A stretch of DNA of 64,000 bases from Stratiolaelaps scimitus (Eukaryota > Arthropoda > Arachnida > Mesostigmata > Laelapidae): NCBI GenBank assembly GCA_019614645.1, contig JABWDB010000009.1, forward strand, positions 8,475,501 to 8,539,500, given 5' to 3'. A program made the position numbers and the translations under genes. The first letter of the stretch is position 1. Each line of letters opens with the position of its first letter. Under the pieces are notes generated by a model. It worked only from the letters and a program-made list of their open reading frames with translations. It ran no database searches and was not told the origin of the DNA. This document shows positions 23,654-35,760 of the stretch, piece by piece.

Positions 23654-26600
23654 CTATTTATTAGACGGGTCGAGTGCGCTCCCGTGTGTGAACAAATATA
23701 TCAAGTAATATCAAACGGCTTAGTAGGAGGTCACCACCAAAAAATAGCTAGATATATCATAAATAAAATAGATGTGCCCGAACGAGGTCCAGTATGACCG
23801 ACATGATAGGCTCTTGAATCAATGCTGCTACAGAGATCTGCCTCCGGGAAGTCAGCTGAAGAATAGCTACAAGAACATACACATGTTAGCAGGCTGCCAG
23901 CCAGCGCGGCGAAAGTACCAATACACTGTCCCGCAACAATCAGCCACTTTCTCACCGTATTAGGTCAATGTTGTCATTATTGTATACTTGCGATATTGTG
24001 CTGCTTGGGGAAGTCGAACGTGTAGTCCATTTCCAATTTATCCCGATATTTATAGTTCTCATGAGATTTCTTGCCCTGGCTTCCGTAATAGTCATACTCG
24101 ACTATCTGTAAATGACAAGCACATATGGCAAGCACCATGTGAATAGTGTCACAGCATATTTGTCTCATCACGAAATGTTCCTATAAATCATAAATAAGTA
24201 TCAATAGCCAATGCAGCATTAAATTTCGCCTGTGCTTGACATAACCGAAACGAAATGCAGTTGAAGGAAAAACAAGTCACCTCATTGCGACCATCCTTTG
24301 CGAACCAGCCAGGCCTCTCAAAGCCCTGCCTCTCCTGAAACACGCAACCCTGATTGAGGAGGTCTTCGAAGAGGGGGTCCTTCATCATGGGACGTGATGC
24401 GAGAGGCTCGTCATGCGGGTACACGGTCGAATAGTTCTTGACGTATGCTTCATGCGATCGTTCTCTTAACCATCGGGCATCTGATGTTACCCGAGACGAG
24501 AATCGCCTATATCGGAACAACGATCTATGTAAGTCCTGCTGTGACGGACACCCTCACGGGATTGGGATCTTCTCAATGAGCGAGTGTTCTCTCATGAGCA
24601 GAATGTGGATCCGTTCTATTTGTCCTAGCGCTTCGTAAGCTACTATAATATACACAATGTCGATATGATTTGAGCTTCGATCGTTAACTGTCCGTAGGGC
24701 TGGCTGAGCTGGCGGTAATTCTGTTCTAAAGCAAGCAATATTTTGGAAAACCGAATCCACCCAGCATTCGAATAAGACAACGTTTATTAAACATGAAAAA
24801 AAATCACCCAGTTTTCACTTCCAAGTGGCGGTTGGTGTACTGGAAAATCCAATCCAATATGACATTCTGTGCTCACCGTACAGCGTGGGGCCGCGTATGC
24901 GACGATATGAGGTGAGCGAACATTGAACGCTACCCTGCTCTGCACCGTTCTCACAGGGATTGTTCTGTCATCCGTTTGTCGTAACTGGCACACTCAGGGC
25001 TTCGAATATCGTCTATGCATAATACTGAGGCTCCTATATTGATTAAAGAAGTTCGTTCTCTCTGAACAAAAAAACATGTCCTGTTATACTGAACAAAAAC
25101 ATCCACTGGCCTTATATCGTAAGCGAACATGTCTAGCTGGGGCCGGCCGTCAATAATCCAATTAGCGAGCTCCCGACCGCTGCCACCACTGCCGTTCATT
25201 CCCAGTGAATTAAAACCGCACCCATGGAAGAAGCCACGGACGTCGATATCCTCACCGAGTAATGGCTTATGGTCAGCTGTGAATGACTCTGAAATGGTGA
25301 CAAGAGCAAACCGGGCAACAGCAGCAGCAACAACACCAGATTAGTAGCTACAGCAACTGTGTCACTCTGGCACCTTCAGTCGGGGACCATAACAGCATTG
25401 AGCAGCGTTACGAGGAGACGAAAAAGGATCCCCTATAGTGTAGCCTGGCTTTTAAACATGTTGAGACAATGCGATATCTGTAACTATATTCATGTATTGT
25501 AACAAATGTTCTTGTGGAATATATTGAAAATGGATAACGAAGACTAATCAGTAATTCGCACGTACGACAAATAGAGACGGAGGAGACAAATAGAAGAGTT
25601 TCTTTCACGTGAAAAATCTTTGTATAAGGCAGAAAAACGCACCAGGTCCGCAAATGGTCGATTTTAACCCAGTCTTCTCAAGAATTGGACATCGCTGAAT
25701 GCCGTGCTTGAGATTTATACCGAATACGTCCATATCCAAATCATACAGGCCAAATGAGAAGTTGTCCTCGACCTGAAGAGTTTATCACAATATTGTCACA
25801 CACTTGGTGCATTACGAGTTCCAAGAAATTTAACAAGACATTATATCATTGATAACTACAAACATATTCTCTCATAATCCTGCGTCAGTGTCGCTGCCGC
25901 TCGGTCAACGCCACTGACGACTCATTCTAGCCTAATCATCGATTGTAGCAGATACATCTTTGAATGAGCCTTTTCTATAAGTCTCCACTGATTGGCGGAC
26001 ATTTAGTACATTATGTTTACATTATGCCATTGTGAAATATCGATGAAGGACAAATCAGAGAACGAACAGACGGACCCCATCTAAGATCGTTGGATTTGGT
26101 TCGTAGCCACCGACAGCTAACGCGTCACCCTGTAGACGGAAGTACAGAGACAGGTCGTGATCCCGAACGTTTGGAGTGTTCTCGATTCCCGGTATTTTCT
26201 CGGTGGTGACATACGAGTGTTTCATAGAAATGAGTGGTACGACAGCGCCCACCATCGCGCCCACTTTAGGAGCCCAAACGCCAGTGCAATTCACCACGCG
26301 CGATGTCCGGATGACGCCACCCGGGGTGCGGACACCGGTGACACGTTTCACCCCGAAGTCGTCCACCTTTGTTTCGATATCTGTAGACCGACGGGAGACA
26401 TTGTGTTTCATCGAAATTTGTTAAATCGGCTCGCACACCTAATAATAATTACAAGGTTACTTCATCATGATGCAAGCGGAAGTATTCACGAGGTCGACAA
26501 CGAAGCCTCACATATAGGATGATTCTTTGAGACACTGTTACCTTGCGCGTACACACACCCGCAGATACACATATGAAGGGACATTGAAGACGGTTATGAT

Positions 26601-29600
26601 ATTCGTAACTGATTGATGTGAGTATACATCAGGATCAAGATCAGCGTCGTACCAGAAACAGGACAGTGTTCCTTGATGGTCGCTCCATTCTTCGTTGCGG
26701 CTTTGGTCAGGGCGGCACAGTAGCTCGAGGGATCGACGCATCCGTCGCCCGGCGAGTATAGAGCTCCGTAGAGATCGTCGACGTTCAGCAGAGGGTACAG
26801 CTTCTTCGTCTCGGCCGGCGTGAGTATGTGCGCTTCGACACCAAACACGCGACCGATCTGTTTTTCCCCCGAATAGAAATAAGGTCGACAATATACATCA
26901 CACTTTTGTATCTTGAAGGGGACACGATACCTGTCTGGCTTTTACAATCGTAATTCGGTTAGACTCACGTCTGGACTGTGATTCTGTCCTCTATGTGTGT
27001 GTTCGAATGTGTGAGACGCATGGGTCTTAAATGAAATAAACAGTGAACAGGAAAGAAAAACATTCGTCTGACGCGCAGTATACTAAATCACAAAAAATGG
27101 CAATGAAACTCCACTTCACCAAACAGTGGGGTGTGGCCCATTTTTCTGAAGTGGATTTATTCACTGGGTCCAAGCTGGCGGTACCGCTAGAAAGTCTTTG
27201 AGATGTCAAGAAAGAGGTCGAAGGACGGCTCGGAGATTGACTCACTCTAAATTGCACTTAGGACAATGTCCTTGTTCTAACGCTTCTTGCTCTTGTTTGT
27301 CCCGAGCCCACGTAAACGTATGCCGTGAGGAAATGCTAACGTTCCAGTATTTATAATTGCCAGCTTTAAACGCTGTGTATTCCACACCTCGTTGAGTGCG
27401 ACACCGATGATTTGACGTATGGTTCACGTCAAATATTCACGAGCGGAAAATGGCAATAAACTAGAGCGGCGTAACTGGTGTTAATGGAAATAGTCTCTAA
27501 TATGCAAAAGATATAACGACTATAAGTGAAAATCGCCGTTACATTGCATCGGAAGCATAGGGGACCCCATTCGATCAGTTTCGGACTATTCGATAAATCC
27601 CATGTTTTTGCAAAGACAGTGTATCAGATAATAACTTGATTAGCGGATTCTCAAGTCCGAGATGAATCACTTCGCCTGCGTGTGTCTGTGTGTGGGTGTG
27701 TGCCTCACGAGATCTGGACTGAAAACTCTACGTTTCCTGTATAATATGTCCCCTCATTTCTCTGAAGGCATCGCTACATCCTGCATCATATACCGTTAAA
27801 AGCACTTACCGTCATTAGACGCTTGTATTCATCTAAGCGTTTTCTGTGATTGGCGAGAAACAGACCTCCATTTTCGATGAACCCAGTGTGCAAACCCGTT
27901 TCCTAATGAAGAAAAACATGCAAACATTAGTTTACTAGTAGATGGCCCGAGTATATGGAAGAAATACGATATATACATATCTACTTCAAAAAAAACAGGG
28001 TAACGATAGATGACATCCCCCACAAAACACCGACACCCACATGTCAATATAATCCTATACACTGATCACTTCACAATATGTGGTACGAGCCATTTATAGC
28101 AGGCACCTGACGTACACATCGGATCAAATACGTAGTTGATGTTGAGCGGAAAATGAGTGATTGCACCGGGCTCAATCGGAAAACCTTAAAATCCCTCGTG
28201 CGAAACCTCAATGGAAGCGTTATATATATATATATACAATCAATGAATCGGAACTAAATACGAACAGGCAAGACTTGACCAAAAGAGACGACAGATTATA
28301 TATATATATAAATTAGTTACCATTGAAATACGAGAAGCGTTAGGATTCGTAACGCACGACAACAACGCGACCACTGGTTGAGCACTAGCTACAATAGAAA
28401 CACGTCATCTACATATTATGTCTCACTGACACCAGCTGTACCTTTATCCATAACCTTGCCGAAGACAACGTAACACTATAACCAGCAAAAGCATCCAGGA
28501 AACGCAAAAAACGTCCTGTCCATACAGGACGCGAAGATCAAACCGAAATTGCCAATTTTACTTATCATGAAGGTCAACGTTGACAATTGCCATTTCGTGA
28601 CCACCCTGTATCATCAACACAAAGCCAAGTCAAGAGGACGGGGTCACTGACGACGGTTTCAGATCGGTGAAGGCCCATTCAACAGTATACCAAAAGCAAA
28701 ACAGCTAGGGATATGCGTGTGAGAAATTTACGAAGCATTATCATCATCGAGCAAGAAACACAGGACGTGTTGTCAAACGCAATCTGATCTTGTTTCTACA
28801 TAGATTACGCTGTCCCGCTGCGACTGGACCATACACTGCTCGCAAGGGGCTGAATAATTCGACAGGTGGCGGCCTACTTATGAAGGCAAGTTGAACACAA
28901 CGACGGAGACGTAACGCTAATTTGTGGAAAAACTCAGACTCCTGGAATGAACGAATTGTTGACACTTTATGCCGCCCAAAGAACGGTGCAGCTTACTGAC
29001 TACTAAACACATTGCATCGAATAGAAGACCCGTGGCTCGATTGTGTTCGAGTACAAAAGGGAACACTGTAGAGTGTGTGCTTGCCGTAGTGAAATGCAAC
29101 AATGGATAAAAATCTACGGTTTTGATTCGCTTTGCGGGAACATTTGTATTTCGAGACGAGATGAGCCGAAGTGAGCAAGTCTCGAGAAATGTGTCGTGTC
29201 GCGATTGCCTGATGGTGTATAGGTTATCCCGGGCAAAGAGGCCTCGTTTTCACTGTTGTCAATATTTTTGCATCCAATATCTAAATCGGGTCAAAATATA
29301 TCCATATAAATATACCTAAATATCCCATAGCAATAAATATGATGGTACGCCGAAGTGGAGCTTGATTCCATAACAATAAATATGATGGTACAATACAGTA
29401 GAGCTTGATTAATTAACTAATCAACTCAAAGTCCAATGAGCAAGGCCACTTGAATGTGGAACAAACATGGGTCCCCGCGCTTGCAAATCTAGGCGCATAA
29501 TCAAATAGCATAAACTCAGCCGACGCTGTCAACAAAAAATCGAATTCAATTTGTTTAATCCTCCCTCCAAATAATCCCTAGAATTAATTCCTAATCATTG

Positions 29601-31453
29601 TATGTTTGAATAAATTTTTATCTTATTATTGGGTTGTTGTTGTTTCTGTTGAGAGAAGCGACAAGTGATGCGACCCCCCACCCACCCAGAATGCATAATA
29701 CACATACGCCTTTACTAATTAGAGATGCTGCTTGCAAGTGGCATTGATTGTTTGCCGAGTTGTTTTGGCGTCTCCCGTCCGCGCGTCTTGTCGATTTATC
29801 CATCAGAAAATAGAGCTCGTCTCTGCCGTAACGCGAGCCAACGAGCGCGCTAGCTGCAACAACGACAGAGGAGGCCATAAACCGCACAGCAACTGCAGCT
29901 TCTGCGCCAGTATCAGCCATAACGGCCGCGTGTACGGGGGGGCCACTTAACTCTCTCTCTCTCTCGCATTGGACCAGCACATCGGCTCACCCGGGTGGCG
30001 CGGCTTATCATGCGGCTGTCCACTCGAGTGAATGCTGCGCTATGCAGGGACCTTGCGTGTGTGTGTGTGAGAGCGTCGGTGGAGCGCGAGTTTACCGCCG
30101 CGACGGGAAATCACTGACAAACAGATACGCTTTAATGGAAATCGAGGTGCTGGCAAAGTAACGTCGACTATGGTAGTCGCGGCAATAGCAGCAGGTCGTA
30201 AGGGCAAAACACTATCGGTCCGCTCGATTGCATTGATTACCATACCATGCGTACATGTTCGCATGTTAACCATGAGCATACAGTCGTATCAGCGGACATC
30301 TAGCTTAGGAAGGTCAGACGTACGCGTATCTCTTACAACGTTCATTGCTCCCTTTGAATTTTGGATTGGATTCCCGGGCAAACGGGGCTAATTGGTATTA
30401 TATTTCGGCCATGCTTATCAATGAAGTAGCTAGATCACTTATTTAGTTCATCGTTGGTGGTTATTCGCCGGACTAGAATCTATCGGACCTTTTCCAAGAC
30501 GTCCTTGAGTAGATGTCTCGTATGATTGAGCACTTGTATGTCCGTATCGCTGGGTCGTAACCTCCAGATCAGGCCCGCCGTGTGCCACGTCGTCCCTGAG
30601 GTCAGGCGATCTCTTTCAAGCAGCAGGGCACGGCAGCCCCTCTTCGACAGATGGTACAGGGTCGAACAGCCGATAATACCCCCACCTGCAACAAATAATG
30701 TTGAATTGCTCCTTTCAATAGAACACAATACAAACTCTCCCCCGTTTTGTCAAAGGGCGACACATCTTTCATTTCCCTACAGGTGTGATGGTAAATGTGC
30801 GAACGCAGTTGGCGCGGGAGCCGTCACGAGAACGCATTGTATTCTATGCGTTCTCTGTGTGGGCAACCAACAACGAGCAGTGGCAGCACGAATGGTTCGA
30901 CACACCGCTGCGGGAGTTGTTATTGCTACCTTTATATGTAAAATATATATATTTTATCTTTCAAACAGAGCCTGTCGATCGGCCGTTCACAAAATAAGGT
31001 ATGAGAATCGAGAGACGACGACTGTGCCTTCCCGGGATCACGCTATCGACACTGCTGCAATCCATTCTATGCTTTCTTGAGAGGTGTCGCTCTTATCAAG
31101 AACGATCAATCACCATTTGATAACACCCGATAATCATCAGCCACATTTTGCAGCGGCAGCAGCAGCAGTAACAAAGCGACCAATGGGACACACGCAGGGA
31201 GCTGATTTGAAACTATCTGATAGCTTTCGTTCGTCACAGCGTCACAGAGCAATCTTCACAATCTGTCCACCTTAACTGACAAACTTGTGACTTAGCCCCC
31301 CGAGTGACTAGCCTACCTTGCGAGTTCGATTTTCCACACTTCACACTCACCAATAATGACAACTTCGGCATCCTGCGGCACCTCAGTGGAGTAGGTCCTG
31401 GCCCCCGCGCGATGAACGCCCCTAACGAGCGAGCCGGCTAAGCGATGATACAT
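10779..31453 (-). CDS. SARDH: Sarcosine dehydrogenase, mitochondrial (14 coding exons)
   Basis: Exons in transcript order: 31351-31453, 30489-30685, 27810-27902, 26653-26857, 26076-26380, 25643-25772, 25111-25288, 24281-24506, 23992-24105, 23212-23529, 22563-22822, 21072-21151, 12160-12328, 10779-11064. They join in frame to 887 codons plus stop (human 918). It oxidises sarcosine to glycine in the matrix, passing the one-carbon unit to folate and electrons to ETF. Seen: a basic, Ser/Arg-rich N-terminal targeting peptide; the FAD-binding [30 protein letters not shown] with the His (residue 69) expected to bind FAD covalently; MNVDDLYG- and LRLQGDALSVGGY-like blocks; then the GCV_T-like folate half ([49 protein letters not shown]) and the C-terminal [14 protein letters not shown]. 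Oddities: exons 7 and 9 appear to use GC donors (AAG|GCCAGT, ATC|GCAAGT), and exons 2 and 5 use weak GTCCG donors. Intron 12 (8.7 kb) hosts a GST gene. Confidence 0.93.
13650..14260 (-). mobile_element. Degraded non-LTR retrotransposon reverse-transcriptase fragment
   Basis: Minus-strand reading, with frame changes, gives the linker and start of a Jockey/CR1-type RT domain: [20 protein letters not shown], a short acidic spacer and [10 protein letters not shown]; then [16 protein letters not shown] (the SPGPDGIPP-type motif); then [14 protein letters not shown] and [12 protein letters not shown]. Internal deletions of tens of bases and stops show it is dead. It lies in SARDH intron 12, in the same orientation as the host gene. 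The adjacent 14261-14870 may hold more of the element, but I cannot read a clear frame there. Confidence 0.7.
16209..16224 (-). terminator. Poly(A) signals of the GST gene
   Basis: Two minus-strand AATAAA hexamers, at 16219-16224 and 16209-16214, about 150 nt beyond the GST stop codon. Confidence 0.6.
16371..17039 (-). CDS. Glutathione S-transferase, mu class, intronless and nested
   Basis: 222 codons, ATG at 17037-17039, TAA at 16371-16373; mu-class enzymes are 215-225 aa. The N-terminal thioredoxin fold begins [20 protein letters not shown] with the catalytic Tyr at residue 5. The mu loop SSQWLDEKF, then [20 protein letters not shown] (cis-Pro and the glutathione-contacting Gln) and [13 protein letters not shown] are textbook mu class. 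The helical C-domain includes [20 protein letters not shown] (N-capping box and hydrophobic staple). It conjugates glutathione to electrophiles in the cytosol; mu GSTs are expanded in mites and ticks and are linked to acaricide detoxification. The whole gene sits in intron 12 of SARDH on the same strand, without introns, which suggests a retrocopy origin, although the frame is fully intact. Confidence 0.95.
   Translation of the reverse strand: MKIGYWDIRGLAQPIRYLLAYKEVDYEDKRYSCGPPPDFDSSQWLDEKFTLDLDFPNLPYLIDGDVKITQNLAILRHLGRKYELDGQSCEEKRRVDLVEQQISDFRMLWVRLCYSPTFSDERDAYEKKLPELLKSFSDYLGERQYFAGDRLTYVDFIVYEMLAQHLVFSKASFDSYKNLTDYVERIESLPTLKKYLDSENCIKWPFNGDMASFGGRLQEKPF
17040..21071. other. Remainder of SARDH intron 12 upstream of the nested GST
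   Basis: No further genes recognised. 17340-18060 is rich in (CCG/CAG)n-type trinucleotides that open spurious Ala/Arg-rich frames on both strands. A (GA)n run lies at about 18060-18093. The part nearest the GST start is its promoter/5' UTR; no clear TATA box was identified. Confidence 0.4.
23558..23651. repeat. (TA)n / (TATC)n microsatellite in SARDH intron 9
   Basis: A short TATC series passes into about 70 bases of uninterrupted TA directly upstream of the exon 10 acceptor (minus strand). It is one of the longest simple repeats in the window. Confidence 0.95.
29325..29410 (+). repeat. 43-bp tandem duplication
   Basis: Two adjacent 43-bp units (29325-29367 and 29368-29410). Each runs from CCATA(G/A)CAATAAATATGA to GAGCTTGATT with a few differences in the middle. 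In SARDH intron 2. Confidence 0.8.
29557..29622 (+). mobile_element. 3'-terminal LINE remnant, antisense to SARDH
   Basis: The sequence ending ATTCCTAATCATTGTATG then TTTGAATAAAT matches, in reverse complement, the right-hand end of the element at 37462-37757. Only the 3' UTR end is present, as in severe 5' truncation. In SARDH intron 2. Confidence 0.55.
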
Positions 31454-32143
31454 GTTGTGATGCGTCTCTCAACGCTAACAACCCCCAACTACTAATCGTT
31501 CACACACCTCGCGAGCCCGGCGCTGGCCAACAGCGCTTCAGCTGAACACGCACTGTTGCGCACGGTACTACTGCACAGCGCCGTACTAAACCACAGCAGT
31601 ATAGCAGTTGCTCCTTGCCATCGAGCAAAATGGAATCAAGCCTCGTCGACACAGCACGCTGCGGCAAGGTTGGCGGTGTGTCGTGCTCAACGTACTCACG
31701 TCGGATCGTCGTAGCCGCCTGGTATCCGCTAGCTGCTTGGCGGTCAACTGATAGAACGTGACGGGAGCTGATGCGTATGTTTTGTGTGATTGTGCTGTCT
31801 CTACAGGGCTCACTCTACAGGGCGGCTAGACACTCCACGCTCGACGACGACGTCCAGGGGCAGCAAACAAAGGTGCTTCGCCTCGAGCGCTACTGCCAAC
31901 TGCAGTACAACGCCAGTGGCCTGTGAAACGCGCCGGCCGATGCTTGTGGGACGGGTGGCGACGCGGAGCGAGCACCGCTACCAGACTGATAGTCCAAGGG
32001 GAAGTGTTACCTTAAAGCGGCGGAGTGGCCAAGATACTGAGAGAATGGAAAGAAGACCCTCTGCGGTATAAAGCCCGGTCAGATCGACATTGTTAACGGG
32101 ACGGGGCGATGCGACGAATCAGATTTTGATGGCGACAACAAGT

Positions 32144-32186
<43 letters not shown>

Positions 32187-35100
32187 CTAGAGAGAGGGAG
32201 AGAGAAGAAATGGGAAATATGGAAGAGATGTTTTGCTGAATGGAGGACACTTCTTGCTTTGAAACTGGGCCTTTCTTCAACAGGAACTGCCGCCGACCGG
32301 AAATAATTTTTCCTAAGAGTATGCCCGCGTTCTTAGTGAAGGGGACGATACGATTTGGAAAAACAGCTCCGTCAATCGTACGGTAAGAACTTCATTCACG
32401 CGGGTCGAGACCAACGTTCTGCCCGCAGATTCGAGCTCCGTTAAGTCACATATACCTGGCTAGTCAACGTGAGTGATTCAATGAAGAAACTATTATAATT
32501 ACCATGTTCAGCCATCTACAGACTATTAACTCATTGAACACCTTCTTGGCACTGCCAGATTTGAGAACACTTAAATTATTATGTGTCACACTTAGCATTT
32601 TCACAAAACAAATTGACGTGCCCAGTGGAATCGTCGAGGTCACATTGCAGACGATCCCGATTGGCAGGACAAGTTGCAAAAGCAGCAGGTGGGCGCGTAA
32701 AATCACGCGGACTCGAGAATGTGGCTTGTAGATTTGTGGATCACACAAAATGACAGATTCAAACCTCAACAAACTCGTTACGCATGCGACTCACACACCG
32801 GCAGTACCTGACAAGGATATTCCAGTTAATGGTGCCCGCTTCGGGGGTCCAGTTACCTGATCTCGACCGAAGGCGTGATATTTGTTGTGTCCAACCGAAC
32901 GACCAATTTGAGTGGTTCATCGTCGGACGACAACGGAGATTTATCAGCTTAGAGATTTCCCACAATTTTTAAGTAGTTGTAGTCGGCGGTAGTCAATATG
33001 CAATAAAGTCTAGTTGGAAGGTATAGGAGGAACGCTACGCTCATCAATTTAGCGGCTGTAGAAATATCGCTATGATTCCGTTAGCGACACCAACTCAATC
33101 TACGGTGCTGGCTCGTTTGAAGAGCCCCCACGGCTGTCTATCGAGAGAATGCAGCCCTTTGAATGGCAAAATCGTGTCGTTCGTGATGTGAGGGGATTTG
33201 TTCCCGCGAGCATAAGCTGTTCACCTCAGCAGAACGGTTCGATGAGCAGTAGCCAATCATTATATCAGATGGTAGATACGATGATAGAATTAGCCGCACC
33301 GACTATGAGTTTCCAGAATTTGCTACGGCAAAGAGACAGAAGAAAGCAGATTTGGGGTGATCATTTTTAGCCAGTTGACGACTAACTCCTGCCCGTTAGC
33401 ATATTCTAGTAAGAACGCACTTGATTGAATCGTACTGAGAGAAAAATTGGCTTTTAATTAGACCAGCCTGAGCTTGAGTTTTGTATAAGAGAAAGATACA
33501 GTGGGGGGTATATTATTGAGAGCGAGATATAGATAGATTGGGTGGAGCGGTCATTAAAAAAACAGGCAAAAAATTCATAAATTAACTCCCAATTGACAGT
33601 GAACAGTGGATTATTGTTAAAACAATAGAACCGACGTTTAAAATTGTGTGTTGTTATGTGACTCAGTATGATTTGTTAGATAATTCACTGATAGGAGACC
33701 ACCGTTAGTCGCTATCGAAAATCTGGCGCGCGTCCACGTCCGTTACGAAACTCACCCCGGTCCTGCATTTGAGATTTCACTTCGTCATCCCAAACTCGCC
33801 AGAGCAAAACGAAACGGAGCAGATTGGATAACTTCACCATTAGGCCATGTGTGGTTCGCGTACTCTTGGAAGACTCTCGGCTGTTACAAATGCCATCCCA
33901 TACCTATATAGTAAGTGGTAGAAATTATATTAGCCATTTATTGTCACAGGGAGTACGCTAGAAGAGCTGACCACGGGGTGATGTGTGCGATAGACGATGG
34001 ATCAAAGCTCTGGTTAACCTCTAGTCCCAAGCCCCATTGATTTTAGTAGACGGCTTTTTCGAAAGAAAATAATTCAATTTCGATATGCAGCCAACCAATT
34101 AGCCTATTCGTTTGAGTGGAACTTTAATGTTAAAACGCGACGGCAAACAGACGCTGAGACATTGAAAAAAGTGGCCGGATGTTCACCTGTCTTGTTTCAC
34201 AGTTTCGATATGCCTAAAAATTTCAAAAGGAAATTCTAGAAATTTCGAAATCTTCATTGAAAACTAGACGAAGATAATATACCGGAAATTGACCCTCAAG
34301 CGAGATACTTCGAGCAGCATAGCGCCAGAGCTCATTTCCGTAGAAGTAACACAATTAATTGTACAGCATATCACAGAGACACCAACGTATTCACATGATA
34401 TTATACAAACAAGATAATAGATACTGCAGTCTTAACTGACTGCAGCAACTGCAGCCTTAACACTACCCTATATGCTTGGCTAGCTTCGCTCAGACGAATG
34501 CAAACGTATACAATTAATATCTGATATTCAATTAATTTGGGGACAAATGATGAGCTTTATGAAACAAACAAATGTCGCTCACTGACTTGTACAAAGCAGC
34601 GAAGTTTCAATAATTCACAAACATTACACGTTATCCAGACATACGTTTATTATTTTATATTCAATGCTCTCTCGTTCATTCCGTCATTCGTCGAGTCCAC
34701 GCCGTAAATACGCCATCGATAAGCAGGCGGCTCTTACCCGTCTAGCGAATGGTCCAGTGTTGCATTATTCATAAGCTCTAGCATGTAACGGTACCGCTCA
34801 ACAACTGCAACAGGGTCATTGTGTCTAGTCACATGAAAACACCAAGCACACCTGTCCTCTCTCCAGCCTAACACATTCGTGGGCGTTTCTCATCTATTCA
34901 ACGAGAAGACTTCTTCTTCACTTTGTCCGATGTCCCCCCACAAGGACCATTCCAACTACTGAGATTATATAATTCACAGATATTCCTCACACACACTCTC
35001 TCTCTCTCTCACCTCTCGCAAGTCAACGTGACGAGCTCTTATAGCTCGACGACCGAAGCATCCAAATAATGCAATGTGTGGTAATCGGTATATGGCCCAT

Positions 35101-35760
35101 TTGTTCTCATCGAGCGAATTATGGAAATTCATAAATGATGGCTGTGTGATTAATTGATCGGTTTGCTTAACATTAGCAATGCTACGAAACGCTTGTTAGC
35201 AACCGTTAACTAACCTATCGATTACATTCGTTGTCGGTCAGCGTGTTTGTCCACAAGTTAGTACGTGAATACCTAATTGCATATGCTTAACCAGCCCTTG
35301 GCGATATGGCACTCAATTGTCTCTCGATATTGCATTAATCGCAATACGAATTATTAATTTCAATATTGTTCCATGTTTAGAAAATTGCCTATGCAATTCT
35401 CGTATTTGAATGGTGACGAATTATTATCCTTTATCGGAACCACGATAGACCAAAGTACGTATCACACCCGTTTCAAGATTCATCCACAGAACAGAGGAAC
35501 CTCTTCATATGCGCTTCGATCGTGTCGTTTCCCAGATTCACTTATGGGGGTTAATTACATGAGTAATTACGAACAGCGTACGCCATGTCGAACTATGCAC
35601 CGAAAACACAAGAAGAAAAAATCGACAGCGATGAACAATCACAATCTCTATATTCACATGAGCCCCCCCGAGCCCCCCCCCCGAGCCCCCAGGCGGGGGG
35701 CTAACGTATATTGCTGTGACACGCAAGCAAAAACTGACTACACCACGATAGCGAGCGCTG
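31454..35760. other. Intergenic region between SARDH start and CCDC85 3' end
   Basis: The left part contains the SARDH promoter/5' UTR. A (TA)n tract lies at 32147-32180, followed by a GA-rich run, and a CT run near 34994-35011. No coding region recognised. The plus-strand ORF at 35373-35774 lies antisense to the CCDC85 3' UTR and lacks family similarity. Confidence 0.4.
35660..35702 (-). repeat. G-rich tract in the CCDC85 3' UTR
   Basis: Runs of 7, 9, 5 and 6 C separated by GAG/AGG-type spacers on the plus strand give four long G runs on the transcribed (minus) strand, 60-100 nt after the CCDC85 stop codon. This fits a G-quadruplex motif in mRNA. Confidence 0.75.
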
